64,000 bases of DNA from Punctularia strigosozonata HHB-11173 SS5 (GCF_000264995.1 NW_006767445.1:504084-568083), one strand, 5' to 3'. Shown: positions 1-11,110, counted from the stretch's first letter. Notes: generated by a model not told the origin, from the sequence alone. Program-made: numbers and translations.

Positions 1-913
1 GGTTTCGTCGGTAGACGCCTTGTCATCGGCCCTGGGATGTTTCTCGTCGATGGGAGCTGCGGGCGCGGGTTGTAGGAACCGGATGGCGGCCGGGTTGACG
101 GTGACCATGTCGCCCGGGGCGATGCGGGTATTGGGGTTCGTATGCTGTCAATCGAGTGTCGGGGAGCAGGTCGCAACGGGAGAGAGCGGTGTGTGTGAGA
201 AAGAGGGGGGGGGGGAGAGTGAGACGTACCTTTTTGCCGTTGAGCTTGACGTCACCGTGGATGACCATCCGTCGGGCTTCGTACACGCTGTGCGCGAGGC
301 AGGCGCGGAAGATGAAGACGTCCACGCGGCGCTCGACGTCGCTGAACATGAGCGAGGCGACGGGCGGGACTTCGTCGCCCTCCTCGGCGAGCGCCGAGTC
401 TCGCTCGGCATCCCGTTCCCGGGCCGCTTTGCTCAGACCGCCCTCGCGTCGGGCGAAGAGCGATAGGCTTTTCGTGTCGTCCAACAGGTTACCTGCTCAT
501 ACGAAGGGAGACGTCAGCGGATCCGGCCGTGTCTTTGGGAAAGGATTTTCAGGTGGAACCTTTGGGGCCGGTTGCGGCGGTCCTCTTGGCGGGCCGCACG
601 TCGGGCAGGGTTTGTGGGAGATAGTAGCGCTTGAATATCTTCTCGTTTATGAAGTCGCCGTGGTAGGCGCGGACGAGCGCCTTGGACACCCAGCGCTGCT
701 TGAAGAGCGAGGTCTCGAGCTGCTGGTGAAACTGAATCTCCTTCGAGCGGCCGCCGATGGAGCGCAGCCAGAGGTTGTAGAGGTTGCGCGGGTGCCAGCT
801 CTGTGCGAGAACGTCCGAAGGTCAGTAGGTGGCGGAGTGGGGGGGCAGGTCGTGGCGGGACTTGCCATGCGCGGCATGCATCGCTGCGAGGAAAGGATGT
901 TGGCGTCCCTCAT
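1..913 (-). CDS. NAM9: Mitochondrial small ribosomal subunit protein uS4m (Nam9-like), 3' end cut by the window
   Basis: Structural and rRNA-binding protein of the mitochondrial 37S subunit. Four exons can be joined on the minus strand: about 866-913, 560-800, 230-492 and 144 to the window edge. Exon 2 encodes the basic N-terminal part (SWHPRNLYNLW), exon 3 begins LLDDTKSLSLFARR and holds the S4 RNA-binding domain (RACLAHSVYEARRMVIHGDV), and exon 4 continues with PGDMVTVNP. Intron 1 (about 801-865) starts with GC rather than GT. Intron 2 has a CTGAC branch site, and intron 3 contains an 11-base C run on the coding strand. I first suspected a frameshift near 490-550, but a 67-bp intron joins the frames cleanly. 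The stop codon lies outside the window. The gene is head-to-head with the GCP2 gene. Family assignment is firm; the first exon (16 codons) is less certain. Confidence 0.88.
801..865 (-). other. GC-AG intron in the uS4m gene
   Basis: The 5' splice site reads ATG|gcaagt and the 3' end is gcacag. Joining the exons in phase 0 gives the expected PRM-SWHPRN junction. No GT donor nearby gives an open frame. Confidence 0.6.
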
Positions 914-1075
914 CCTTGCCGGTTGGAGACGCGGAGACCGAGACGACGGTGTTGTGGAGGGACCCTGGACGAGGACGGCAGCGGCGGTGGCGGACGAGGA
1001 CGAGCCCGGAAAAGTTGAGCGCGTGGCGCGCGGTCACGAGCGACAACGCGCGACTCGCCTCCGACGACCGCAGGG
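914..1075. promoter_or_regulatory. Shared promoter region between divergent uS4m and GCP2 genes
   Basis: About 160 bp separates the two predicted start codons of this head-to-head pair, so the promoters must overlap. I see no TATA box. The stretch is GC-rich with CpG-dense blocks, as is usual for fungal housekeeping promoters. The exact limits depend on the two least certain first exons. Confidence 0.4.
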
Positions 1076-4000
1076 ATGGGCTCGAGAGCGGACACTTATA
1101 CGCCCGGGGCCCGCGTCAGCACGCGCAAGTCGACGCTCAGGCTCTCGGAGAGGGAGTACGAGAAGGTGCGTCGTGGTACGGCACTCGTGCAACCAGACAA
1201 TATTGATGAAGGGCGTCAGATCACTGGCACCATCGCCTCTGTGAGACGGCACCGACAACGGATCGAAGATGGAATCGAGGACTCGACCGAGAGCGATGCT
1301 CGGGATATTCGACGGAAGAGACCAGGGAACGGTATGCTCACATCCGCGCGCATGATCCTGGTCTGCTCATGGCGCGATTTTTCCGACCAGATCGCAACGA
1401 GCCCTCTTTCATCGCGGAAACGAGCTTTGTACGCGCACCCCTCAACTCGCGCGTGGACGTACACGTCAGCGGCGCGTCATCCTCCTCGAAATCGAAAGGA
1501 AAGGGTAAGGAGAGGGAGGAGAGTCTCGCTGGTTTACCCCTGGAGATACAGGAGGCGTTGATACTGGAGGATCTGTTGTACGTGCTGATGGTACGCGCCC
1601 TCGCTTGTCGTCGTGTTCCGGACTCATTGGGAACTTGCAGGGCATAGAAGGAACCTATATCACCCTTCCGCCGGATTATTCCATAGACGAAGACGATCCT
1701 CTCCAGGGAATACACTACGTCGTATCGACAACACTCGGTATGTCCGTGTTCTTCCGTCCCTTTTCCACATACTCAACAACAGAGCCCCAGACCCTTCATT
1801 ACGCGATCTTGTCGAACGCATACTTCCGCTGGGCACATACTATACCGCCATCTCGTCCTTTGTGGAAGCACGCTCGCATCTTGATCATGGCCTGGTCAAC
1901 CACGCGCTCTGCGCATCTATCCGCTCCATGCTCAAGGTACCTACCCCTTACCCTCATAGAAAACTCTGTCTGATGCCGTAATTGCCCGCGCAGGACTACC
2001 TGACGCTCCTCACCCAACTCGAGCACGCCTTCACCTCCTCGCCCACCTTCTCCCTCCAAAAACTCTGGTTCTACGTACATCCCACCACGCACACCCTCTC
2101 CCTCCTCTACACGCTCATCACCGACCTCGCCACCGCCGCCGCCTCCCCCGACGGCGACGGCGCCTCCTCCTCCTCCTCGTCTTCCTCCGAAGACGAAGAC
2201 GACGCGCTCGGGCTCGGCGGCGCCAAGCTCAAAGCCGTCCTCTCCGAGATCGCCGGCACCGCCGACTCGGGCATCGCCGTCAAAGGCGGCGAGGTCCTCG
2301 CCGTCCTCCACGACCGGCTCGAGCACACCGCGGGCGACCCCGCCGCGCGCACGCTGTACGGCACCCTCCTCCGCGACGCGGGCCGGCCGTACGTCGGGAT
2401 GCTGCGCACGTGGGTGAGCAGCGGGAAGCTGAGCGACCCCTACGACGAGTTTTGCGTGAAGGAGAGCGCGTTCATCGACCGCGGCACGCTCGAGGTGGAC
2501 TATACGGACGAGTATTGGGAGAGGCGGTATACGCTCAGGGACGGGTCGACGCTGGCGGCGCCGTCGAGGAGGCAGGCGGGGGTGCCGCCGCCGCGCGCGG
2601 GGAGCGGGAGGTTGCCGGGCGGGGCGTGCGTGCCGCCGCTGTTGGAGGCGTGGAAGCATAAGGTGCTGCTGGCGGGGAAGTATCTGAACGTGATCAGGGA
2701 GTGCGGGATCGGGATCGGGCGGGAGGGGCTGGGCGGCGAGACCGAGGGTGGTGCGGACGGGGATCTGTCGATGGACGACGAAAGGTCGGTCTCTTCTTTA
2801 GCGTCCTCGTGCGTGCGCTCGTTCGAGACGTGTTTTCTTACGATGTTTTGTGTGGGACAGGTTGTACAAGTTCATCGAGGCCGCGTATACGCATGCGAAC
2901 CGGACGCTGCTGCAGTTACTCCTGCGCGACCAGTACTTGCTCCCGCGCTTGCGCTCGCTCAAGCGCTTCTTCTTCCTCTCCCAGTCGTCCTTCCTCACCC
3001 ACTTCCTCGACCTCGCGCACTCCGAGCTCCGCAAGTCGGCCCGGTCCGCGAGCCTCGTCAAGCTCCAGAGCCTGCTCGAGCTCAGCCTCAACACCGGCGG
3101 TGAGGGCGGGAAGGGCGAGGGCGAAAACGCGTCGTTCAGAGACGACGTGCGGGTGTCCATCGCTGGCAGCGGTCTGTACGAGTGGTTGTTGAAGGTGGTG
3201 AGCGTGACGGGCGTGGTGCCCGGCGGAGGGGAGGAGGGGGCGGACGGGGGCGGGATCGACGCGGCGCATCAGGAGGACCATAGGAGAGAGAGGGAGAAGG
3301 ACGACAAGAAGCAGATCCTAGGTCGGTGCCCCGTCGCCGCTTCCGGCCCTGACTTGGTCTGACGAACTACGTTTGCGGCAGCCATCGACGCGCTGGCGCT
3401 GGATTACAACGTCAAGTTCCCGCTCTCGCTCGTCGTCTCGCGCAAGACGATCCTGCGCTACCAGCTCATCTTCCGCTTCCTGCTGCACCTCAAGCACGTC
3501 GAGCAGTCGCTCGCCGCGATGTGGATCGAGCAGAAGACGCTCCCGTGGCGGAAGATGCCGCCGAGCGCACCGGGCGCGGACCGGCCCGGCGGCGACTTCG
3601 AGGCGTGGCGGCTGCGCGTGTTCCTGCTCCGGGCGCGGATGCTGAGCTTCGTGCAGCAGATCCTCGCGTTCGCGACGTTCGAGGTGCTCGAGCCCAACTG
3701 GCGCGCGCTCGAGAAGAAGCTCGAGAAGGTGAACACGGTCGACCAGCTGTTGAAGGACCACGTCGATTTCTTGGACACGTGCCTGAAGGAGTGCATGCTG
3801 ACGTCGGCGAAGTTGCTGAAGGTGCGTTTGAGCTCTCTCCTTTCTTGGCCTCCGCTGCTGGCACGGCTGAGGCGGGTTTGTCGGGCACAAAGGCGTATTC
3901 GCGGCTGATCGTCACGTGCTCGACGTTCGCGCTGTACGCGGCGTCGTTCACCAAGTCGGCGAACCAGGCGCTCGCTGCTGCTGAGAGCGCGGAGGGAGAC

Positions 4001-4220
4001 CCGGCGATGGAGAAGCGCTGGGACTTCCTGAGCAAGTTCGAGAGGAACTTCGATCACTGGTCCGTCTTTTTCCCCATCCTTAGTCGCGCGGGTGGTGTTT
4101 TGAGAGGCATTCGGCAGGTTCAAGGTCCATCTCGACTGCGTTCAGTTCTACGCCTCCAGCGAGAACGTGTCTCTTTTGCCTCTGGTGGTCCGTCTGAGTA
4201 GCATCAGGAAAGCGACTTGA
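1076..4220 (+). CDS. Gamma-tubulin complex component 2 (GCP2/Spc97/Alp4 family)
   Basis: Core subunit of the gamma-tubulin small complex, which nucleates microtubules at the spindle pole body. Diagnostic family segments appear in order across exons: LILEDLLYVLM-GIEGTYI, RDLVERILPLGTYYTAI, LQKLWFYVHPTTHTLSLL, RPYVGMLRTWV, LSDPYDEFCVKE, FLSQSSFLTHFLDLAHSEL, DDVRVSIAGSGLYEWLLKV, DALALDYNVKFPLSLVVS and HLDCVQFYASSENV. Clear introns lie near 1590-1640, 1738-1790, 1939-1992, 2784-2861, 3320-3381, 3822-3889 and 4058-4118. The last exon ends at a TGA at 4220. An acidic Ser-rich insert (about 2160-2200) sits between conserved blocks. The start at 1076 is my choice because it opens a frame that ends at a good donor (gtgcgt); the first exon-exon join is uncertain. 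Confidence 0.9.
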
Positions 4221-4776
4221 CATTCTCTGATTTCTGCTTTCGTTGAGGGATATGGAATTTGTATTGTTGTCGCTGATGCCCATGTATATTTGTAAGTTGA
4301 CTCCTCGCACATGCTGTTTCGTCGTGCTGACGAGACTTTTCCGGTAGGTCATATTGTGATCCTTTCCGAATATATCCGATAGCATGATGTGTGCTCGTTC
4401 ATGAGCTTCACTATGAGCGCCCCTTCGTCGTCCGCCTGTGAACGTGTCGGATGCCTATCCTTCCTACATCTGTGATCGTCGTCGCCACGCTCGTGATGTT
4501 GGCCCCAGTGTAAGTCGGGTCTTTCATTTTGTGGTGGTCACTGTGCTCACCGATCCCGCAGATTATGCTGGATTTTCGCGCATATATTCGGCCATCGACA
4601 CGTGCGCTTTCGTCCCGAATTGGTCAGTCGTTCACCATTTCCGGTAATGCTGACTCCCAATAGAAGCCAGAGCGGGGAGACGTTTCTCTATAAATACTGC
4701 CCGCGTCGCTCAGGAACTCGACCGACCCTCTCTTCTGACTCCCGTTGTCCTAGTTCAACAGCAGAAGCTGTAGAAC
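4221..4776. promoter_or_regulatory. Intergenic region; upstream region of the first F-box gene
   Basis: No coding potential recognised. It holds the 3' flank of the GCP2 gene and, near its right end, a TATA box about 80 bp before the start codon of the F-box gene. Confidence 0.4.
4689..4696 (+). promoter_or_regulatory. TATA box (TATAAATA) of F-box gene 1
   Basis: A perfect TATAAATA lies about 80 bp upstream of the ATG at 4777, in the right place and orientation for a fungal core promoter. Confidence 0.5.
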
Positions 4777-6393
4777 ATGGACTCGGTGCAAACAGACTCC
4801 ACGCGTGTATGCGTCCGGGGCCCGCATACATCGATCCACAGTGTCCTTCCAGCTGAGATCAAGCGCCATATCGTCGAGGACTGTGGCCTCGGGCCAATGG
4901 ATCTCTTCCAGCTGTCCCATGTCGACCAAACGTTTCGATCCATCGCCGCGAATGACGCGCTTTATGCCACATGGGCTGCAGTGAGCGTTTCGTTGCCTTC
5001 ATCTTGCGTAAGCTAACGATGTCCGACGCGGACGTTTGTAGCCTCTGCGCCCGGTGCTTACGCTACACAATTCCCGAAGTCGTATCACGGTTAAGAACGT
5101 CTCGGACAGGCACGTCCATGGTTTAATATGCCGCTTTCAGGATCGTTGATGGAAACCCTCCGTTAGGGCTCTCGTCATTCTCTGCATGCGAGAGAAATGC
5201 TCTCGTTGCCATGAACGTCTTACGAGCATTGTGTTCATACCGGCCATAGCGGTGAGAATGGTCATGATCAAGGCCGAGCGTACCTGACGATATCTTGGTT
5301 TCTCTGTCTTTGCCGGCTCTTCGAACAGCGTATCTGCGCACGGTGCTTAGGAGCTCATAACGCATACAGGGCATTGCCTGTGCACCTTGCTACGCATATA
5401 TTCTGCCTAGGTGCAGAGGACCTGAAGGACCTACCCTGCGTGTGCGTCGTTAAGCCAAGCCGCTCCCGATCGTTCATGTCAACTGGTGGCTAGCGAGATT
5501 GTCCGTCTTGACGGGCCCAAGGAATTCAGAATGAATGCCACGCTTGTCCTGGATTTGGAAGTTCGATCTGTGTGAGACTTTGAAACTGTTCGTTCTCGTT
5601 CGGTTTTAATGGCTGACGGTGACTTTTATCAGAGCGTTGAAAAAGCACGGTGATAAATCGCTGCGGAAGATGCGACGCGCATTGCGTTCTGTCCTCGATG
5701 ATCAGCCACCGCCCAATGGATACGAACTCACTGTCGCCGATGTTCAATCGGGGCGGGCTCCGTTTTACGTCGCCATCCCGAAGCTGAGCACGGCTATACG
5801 CGACTTCTACGATCCTGAAATGGAACGTATCACTCGTCACGCTTGCGCTATTTCCTTCGGGTGCGATATCATCCCCACATCCGGCTCTCGAGACGTTCTC
5901 ATGTTTCAATTAAGGTGGCTGAGATTGAAGGAGGGTGGCCCACAGCTCCAGCCCCGAGCTACGTGCGGCATATGCCTCAGATGGAAATTGAGTTCCAGTA
6001 GCTGGCGTCGGGGGGAGCTGTAAGCCGCCAACGCGAATCGCTTTGATATGGTTTATTGATTGCGCATGCAGCCCACTGAACGATCTCATCGGATGGGAAG
6101 GCTGCGAAGACAGGTTTTTCGACTCCGACGAGCACCTGGTGCACATTCGAACTCACCTGGACCGACGATCCTTGCCGTGCTACCCGACATGCTCGCTCGT
6201 GAAGCCATCTCCGGATTACGTGCCACCGGTAGGGACCACCGACTTGGGAGACTGTCCGATATGCGCGCATCGGCGTGCTGTGGACAGTTACTTTGCGAAC
6301 CCACAGGGAGTCTTTTTAGACGACGATGGTGAAGATGATGACGACGATGACGATTCTGGATGGGAGACCATCTCCGACGCCGACGACGATTAG
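4777..6393 (+). CDS. F-box protein with Cys-rich zinc-binding-like modules, tandem copy 1
   Basis: The N-terminus carries an F-box-like motif (LPAEIKRHIVED then MDLFQLSHVDQTFRSI, about residues 28-60), suggesting a substrate adaptor of an SCF ubiquitin ligase. Exons 3 and 4 together encode a CxxC-CxxC module (CSRCHERL ... ICARCLGAHNAYRALPVHLA). The 3' exon has further Cys pairs (LPCYPTCS ... CPICAHRRAV) and ends in an acidic tail of D/E runs. Exons seen: 4777-4980, 5042-5109, 5167-5251, 5329 to about 5484, about 5633 onward, and the last from about 6072. The intron at 5110-5166 has a GC donor. The downstream neighbour is a clear paralog with the same layout. The 5485-5630 segment may hide a small exon. 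F-box assignment is good; the function of the Cys modules is inferred from spacing only. Confidence 0.65.
5110..5166 (+). other. GC-AG intron in F-box gene 1
   Basis: Donor AG|gcacgt and acceptor ccgttag join SDR to ALVIL in phase 2. The homologous intron of the paralog at about 7125 is AG|gtctgt and joins SRR to ALVVL in the same phase. The paralog therefore supports both the position and the GC donor. Confidence 0.65.
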
Positions 6394-6840
6394 GATGTTT
6401 TTTACGTGTCTCGTACATGAACTATCGATGCTCATGCTTCCAATATACCAAGTACTGCTGCGTACGTGAGATGTTGTTGCACTAGAAAGAGAAACATTGA
6501 GCACGCGGCTTGACTCGGACCTGCGGGAATACTTATCATGAGAGCATTATGTTTGTGAGTCTGCTATTCACCTCCTCCATTATGTGACCAACTCGATTGC
6601 ATCCCAATATATTGGTTTAAATTCTTCGAATATGCGTATCGCTCTTTATCGGTTCGGGAAGCCCTTTGTTCCAGCACAGCACGGTCGGATTGGGAACAGA
6701 TGAGCCTCGATGCATGGTGCATCGAGGCGGATATATATAGGCGGATGGCATGCGTGCTCGAGAACGTCGCGATCCCCTGTTTCTCTCCCCGATCTTGAAT
6801 CCACGCCACTCGTTACCGTTATCGCGCCGGATTCTACTCG
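6394..6840. promoter_or_regulatory. Intergenic region with TATA-like box of F-box gene 2
   Basis: No gene seen. An ATATATATA stretch at about 6731-6739 lies about 100 bp upstream of the next start codon and probably serves as its TATA element. A short palindrome made of GATGCATGGTGCATC lies just upstream, around 6708-6726. Confidence 0.4.
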
Positions 6841-8424
6841 ATGCCTGCGGAGGACGCAGCTACGGCCGGTATGCACTCTTTGCCTGTCGAGATCAAGCAG
6901 ATGATCGTGGAGGACTATGACTTCGGACCGTTGGACCTTTTCAGTCTGTCCCGTGTGGATCAGACGTTTCGGTCCATCGCCGGGGAAGACGGTCTCTACG
7001 AACGATGGACCTCTGTAAGAGTCTTGTTATGCTCCGGTTGCCCGGCCAGGACGACTTTGCTTTCGCACAGGATCTGTACAGATACAATCCAGATCTGGGG
7101 CGTTCTACACTCTCCCGAAGGTCTGTCGTTTGAAAAAAAAATGTGAAGAAGATCTGTAGTGACACGCGTCTATGGAACTCTAGAGCACTCGTCGTGCTAT
7201 CGCTGCGACGAAGATGTTGTGATTGTAATCGAAGAATGGCAGGCTTGTTGTATGTTCCAGCCATGAAGGTACTTGATCGCTCGTCATCAGTTGCATGACA
7301 GCTGATACATCTGCCTGCTACTGAACAGAAGCTCTGTGCTCACTGTATGGCGGCCAATGACGCCTACCGGACGATACCGGTTCACGTGGCGGAGTGGATA
7401 TATTCTTTCAAGGAGGACGACTGCGACTTGATTATCATGACTACGTATGACTTGGCCTACTTCGTGTAACGTCGGCGATTGAACGCTTGTTTACAGGCGG
7501 GTATCACACCCCAAGAACGGCAGACGCTTCGACGCTGCTGTTATGTTGGAAGCGGATGCTCAGTCAATGTAGGTTCCCTGCATTTCATGGCCGTTCAAGG
7601 CCGTCTATGAAGCTAAATGGTGTCAGCGCTCGGGAAAAGCATGGAGAGGTCGTGTTGGCGGAGATGCGACGTGCCCTCGAATCAATCCTGGCACGCGAAG
7701 GACCGGACGAGTCGTCCAAGAGGGTCGTCAACAAAGCGAATCTACCACCCAAGTTGCAACCAGACATCGGAAAGGAGTTTCCAGTGCGCTTTCCTAGCCC
7801 CAAGCTAGTGGAAGAGATCCGATTCTTCTTTGACCGTGATATGGAATACAAAGTGCGATGGAATAGCATAGCACATCTCGGGTAACGATTATTTGATTGT
7901 CGCCTAGTTCATGCCTCACGCTCGTTTGATAGCTGGCTAAACGTCTATGAGTCTGGGCGAACCAGCGTTTGGCCAAGATCCGTGTGTCCGATCTGTAGGA
8001 GGTGGAGGAAACTATGCCATGAGAACGGAAAACGAATGTAAGACTGCGCCGTGTTGCGTGCCCACAGGACGCTGATGCACACGCCGACAGAAGCACCAGC
8101 GAGGACTCAGGCAAGGAACTTCCCCGCTGGGCGTACGTCACGGACCTAAGATACGGCTCCGATGAGGAGGAGGAGCACTTGACCGATCACGCCATCCGTG
8201 ACTCCGCTATGCACTGCGATGAACTGTCTTGTCCGAACGCCTGGCTTCCCGGAAAACGTCGTCTGGTCGTAGCAAGCCCCCGAGTTTGCGCGACCTGCCT
8301 ACACCGTCGCGCCGTGCGCGATCACAGGGATAATCCCGATGCGTTAGAGCAAGAAGATACGTCATACGAAGATGGCGGTCATGAGGACTTGCCAAAAGAA
8401 GAGCCCGATACACATTTGCAGTAA
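6841..8424 (+). CDS. F-box protein with Cys-rich zinc-binding-like modules, tandem copy 2
   Basis: Paralog of the gene at 4777-6393, same strand. Exon 1 (6841-7014) encodes the F-box-like motif (LPVEIKQMIVED, LDLFSLSRVDQTFRSIAG). Later exons encode a CxxC-CxxC module (CCDCNRRMAGLLYVPAMK then KLCAHCMAANDAYRTIPVHV), a basic/acidic helical stretch (EKHGEVVLAEMRRAL), a segment FPSPKLVEEIRFFFDRDMEY, and a C-terminal pair (VCATCLHRRAV) matching CPICAHRRAV in copy 1. The tail is acidic but lacks the long Asp run. The two copies are clearly diverged at the protein level, so this is not a recent duplication. Internal exon edges between about 7440 and 8100 are uncertain. The role is probably recognition of a target for ubiquitylation; no substrate can be read from the sequence. 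Confidence 0.65.
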
Positions 8425-9098
8425 CCGCAGCGATTTTTTCCTGTGTCATATTCTCATGGGATGGAGCGACGCACTATGGATCTTATGAGGTTTCCTGTCA
8501 GCGTCAGGCGTCTATATATAGAATATAACGTACCAAACTGGCGTGTACTATCTTGTTTAGTCGCAATCCTTAGGGGCACAGGGAACGCTCTTGCGCCATC
8601 AATTTGAACCGTGGTCTGAGGATAGATATCGCGCTGAAACCACACACCATCACGGTGAGACACTGGAATATGGATTACGGCAGCCCGAGCGGATCGACAA
8701 GAAAATGCCAGACAACCTGATGTAAATCAAGGCATGAACCAATATACCAAGTGAACGACTAGCATGAAGTGAGAACGAGATACAGGCTCGAAGTAACATA
8801 GGAATCCTGAAGGAGATTGATTACACACAGTGAATCAGATGAAAAGTAAGTCGCCACACAATACGTACGTAACACGCAACATTATATGAGCTTTTCTTGC
8901 GGCGCCATCTTCGACTCTACATTTGTCTTTGTTGGCGTCTTTCGAAGGGCGATATCGCTCGGCAGTTGGTCTTGATCCTTCCGATGACACTGTCTTGCGC
9001 ACAGCCAACAGGGCTCGCAATCCACCGGCGTCGGCGTCGGGCGCGGTCGTGATGGGAGGAAGCGAGGTCGGCGGCCATGCATGGGATAGTCGTTTCTA
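8425..9098. other. Gene-free region left of the TIR element
   Basis: No coding segment recognised on either strand. It contains the 3' flank of the F-box gene and ends at the TA dinucleotide (9097-9098) that borders the 2-kb TIR element. Confidence 0.4.
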
Positions 9099-9114
9099 CA
9101 TCAGGAAAAACCTC
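9099..9114 (+). repeat. Left terminal inverted repeat (16 bp)
   Basis: CATCAGGAAAAACCTC, preceded by TA. It pairs perfectly with 11095-11110. Confidence 0.75.
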
Positions 9115-10003
9115 CTTCAGTAATGGCCGCTTATAAGCAGTAATTGTCGTCCCTAAGTGAATTAGCGCAGTTAGTGGGATTTTTTACCCCCCTCGCTAAT
9201 TAATGCTTGCTTTGTAGTTGTAAGTACTGAAGTCTGGCTTACGGTGCGCTCAGGACCCACTATCCCTCACTTGAGATCACTAACTGGACAATAATGCGCA
9301 TCTCTTATATCAGGCATTAGTCGCCATTATACCGGCTTCACAGAACATAAGCACAATGGAGTAGGCCAAAATCCATGGATTATCATTATTATGATGTCTA
9401 CGGCAGTTAACAATGCTAGAGATAGAGAGACCCCTACGAAGGACTTCTAGCATTATTTACATAGGCGCCATCACTCACTGTGGTTGTGCGCGACGTTGAC
9501 GTGCCCTTGGGTGTCTCCAAGACCTGGAATAAGGCTTCTATCGTCATTACATGATGCGCGAATGAGATACACTTGCGCCGTGACAAATCCTCACAGCGAT
9601 GTGCTGTTGAAATGCAGGATCAGTGGTAATGTTCATGGCATCGGCAATTGCAAGGATGACAACACTCAGGGGCAGCAATGTGATGATAGATGCCAGTGTC
9701 GATAATAGAGTCAAAACCAAGTCGTCACGCGCGCGAACCATCTAATACAAGCGATAGTTAGCGATCCTGGAAGGTCTAGGCTATCAGCATGCGCTGAACG
9801 GATACGCACATATCCTGTCATTCGTTATCATCAACCACTCCAGGCTATTCATCAGTCTCCCTTAACGGCGGCGGCGTCGATCAAAACCTGACTTCATGAA
9901 CGAGTACGGTGTTCTTTGTGCCCTGCCGTCGAGAACGGTGACTCGCGTAGAACGACGTGGGGCTGAGCCAGTCAGTTGCATCTAAACAACAGTTTGCGAG
10001 CCA

Positions 10004-10100
10004 TGTGGAATTCTTCGTGCCGTGCCGTCGAGAGTGGTGGCTACTCGAGCTATATCAAGTTGGCGGGCATCGTCAGATATGGCATCATGTATGTAAACCA
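10004..10100 (+). repeat. Left arm of internal inverted repeat in the TIR element
   Basis: About 97 bp that match, at roughly 80-85% by eye, the reverse complement of about 10543-10640. Shared cores include GCCGTCGAGA, GGCTACTCGAG/AGCTACTCGAG and GTCAGATATGGCAT. A shorter, weaker direct copy (TGCCGTCGAGAACGGT region) lies near 9910-9945. Confidence 0.6.
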
Positions 10101-10542
10101 CTTACTTTCGATCTGTTGCCAATGCACCGAGACCGATTCACCGTGGGCAGACAGGCAAGCAGCAGCTTACTGTATACCGAGTTTGCGTCAGATGTGGTAG
10201 TCACTGTCGCCGGTGTGATTCAAGACGACATTCCCTGGCTAGAGGTAGAGGTGACCCGCTATTTGTTGTAAGCATCTCGGCAAGCATTACTGATAGCATA
10301 GCACCATGAATTGAAGAGACCTAGCGTAAAATGGAGCGGGAAAGAGTGAATGCGCTCAAAGGCGAGTTGCCAGCGTGTCATTTCCCAGGAGCACGTGGCA
10401 GTGATTGTGCATCCCAATTTGGATGCCATCTCGCTAGGTCGGATTGCGCTTCAGAATCAAAGCTTCGACATTCCACCTCTCGTTGGTGAATGATGCTATG
10501 CATAGTGCTCGCCCCAAAGTGCCCCGTCTGTACACGACTAAT

Positions 10543-10640
10543 TGGTTACATATATGCCATATCTGACTATGCCCGCCAGTTTGATGTATCTCGAGTAGCT
10601 ACCGTTCTCGACGGCATGGCATATCACACGAAGAACTCCA
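10543..10640 (-). repeat. Right arm of internal inverted repeat in the TIR element
   Basis: Reverse-complement partner of 10004-10100, separated from it by about 440 bp. Together with the outer TIRs it gives a nested palindromic layout. Confidence 0.6.
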
Positions 10641-11094
10641 TTTCCGCTCACGAGCTGTCGTTCCGATGTACGGGACTAATTCTTTCTGATGTCGCTCCAC
10701 TCCAGATACTACCCTCGATGGGCCGGCAGGAAGAATGGCTTACTCTTCCACAAACAATGCATGCAACGCGGCGGCCGGGTCGCCAATCCGGCTTGTATGC
10801 AAGCTCATGCTGCTCCACAATGTTAATTACAAACCAACAGATCGTGGGCTAAGCATGAAGACCACCGCGTTCCTGCACTCACGACTATGTGATACGGTGT
10901 ACTCTACATAATCATCAACTCATTACTATGCATGTTAGATAAATAGCGTGAATCACACTCGGTGCTATAAGATCATGTATCCCACGACAGCTGACATTAG
11001 CAACGATTAGTGACTCTTACCAGGTAGTGAGTATATAAGTGTGTTTAGCACGACCTGCACGCGATGGTCACTAAATTAGTGACGGTTATTGACT

Positions 11095-11110
11095 GAGGTT
11101 TTTCCTGATG
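11095..11110 (-). repeat. Right terminal inverted repeat (16 bp)
   Basis: GAGGTTTTTCCTGATG, followed by TA. Exact reverse complement of the left end at 9099-9114. Confidence 0.75.

Larger units (their letters stand above)
9099..11110. mobile_element. 2.0-kb non-autonomous TIR DNA transposon, TA-flanked
   Basis: The left end reads CATCAGGAAAAACCTC (9099-9114). The right end (11095-11110) is its exact reverse complement. Both ends are bordered by TA, which fits a Tc1/mariner-type target duplication, although TA could also be part of an 18-bp TIR. Beyond the 16-bp core the ends are only loosely similar. No open frame inside resembles a transposase: the longest are about 60-120 codons and lack a DDE-type pattern. 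The interior holds a diverged inverted repeat (about 10004-10100 against 10543-10640). The same TIR core occurs at both ends of a 123-bp element at 27917-28039. Superfamily is inferred from the TA flank alone. Confidence 0.65.

Noticed and set aside
487-560. Apparent double frameshift in the uS4m gene
   Set aside because: A 67-bp intron with a CTGAC branch site and GCAG acceptor joins GPK to GNLLDDTKS without any frameshift.
6300-6390. GA/GAC simple repeat as a microsatellite
   Set aside because: It codes for the acidic Asp-rich tail of the F-box protein and is in frame with conserved upstream residues.
9122-9330. Separate small MITE inside the left end of the 2-kb element
   Set aside because: The candidate ends (TAATGGCC... 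and ...GGCATTAGTCGCCATTA) share only about 7-9 bases. The outer 16-bp TIR explains the region better.
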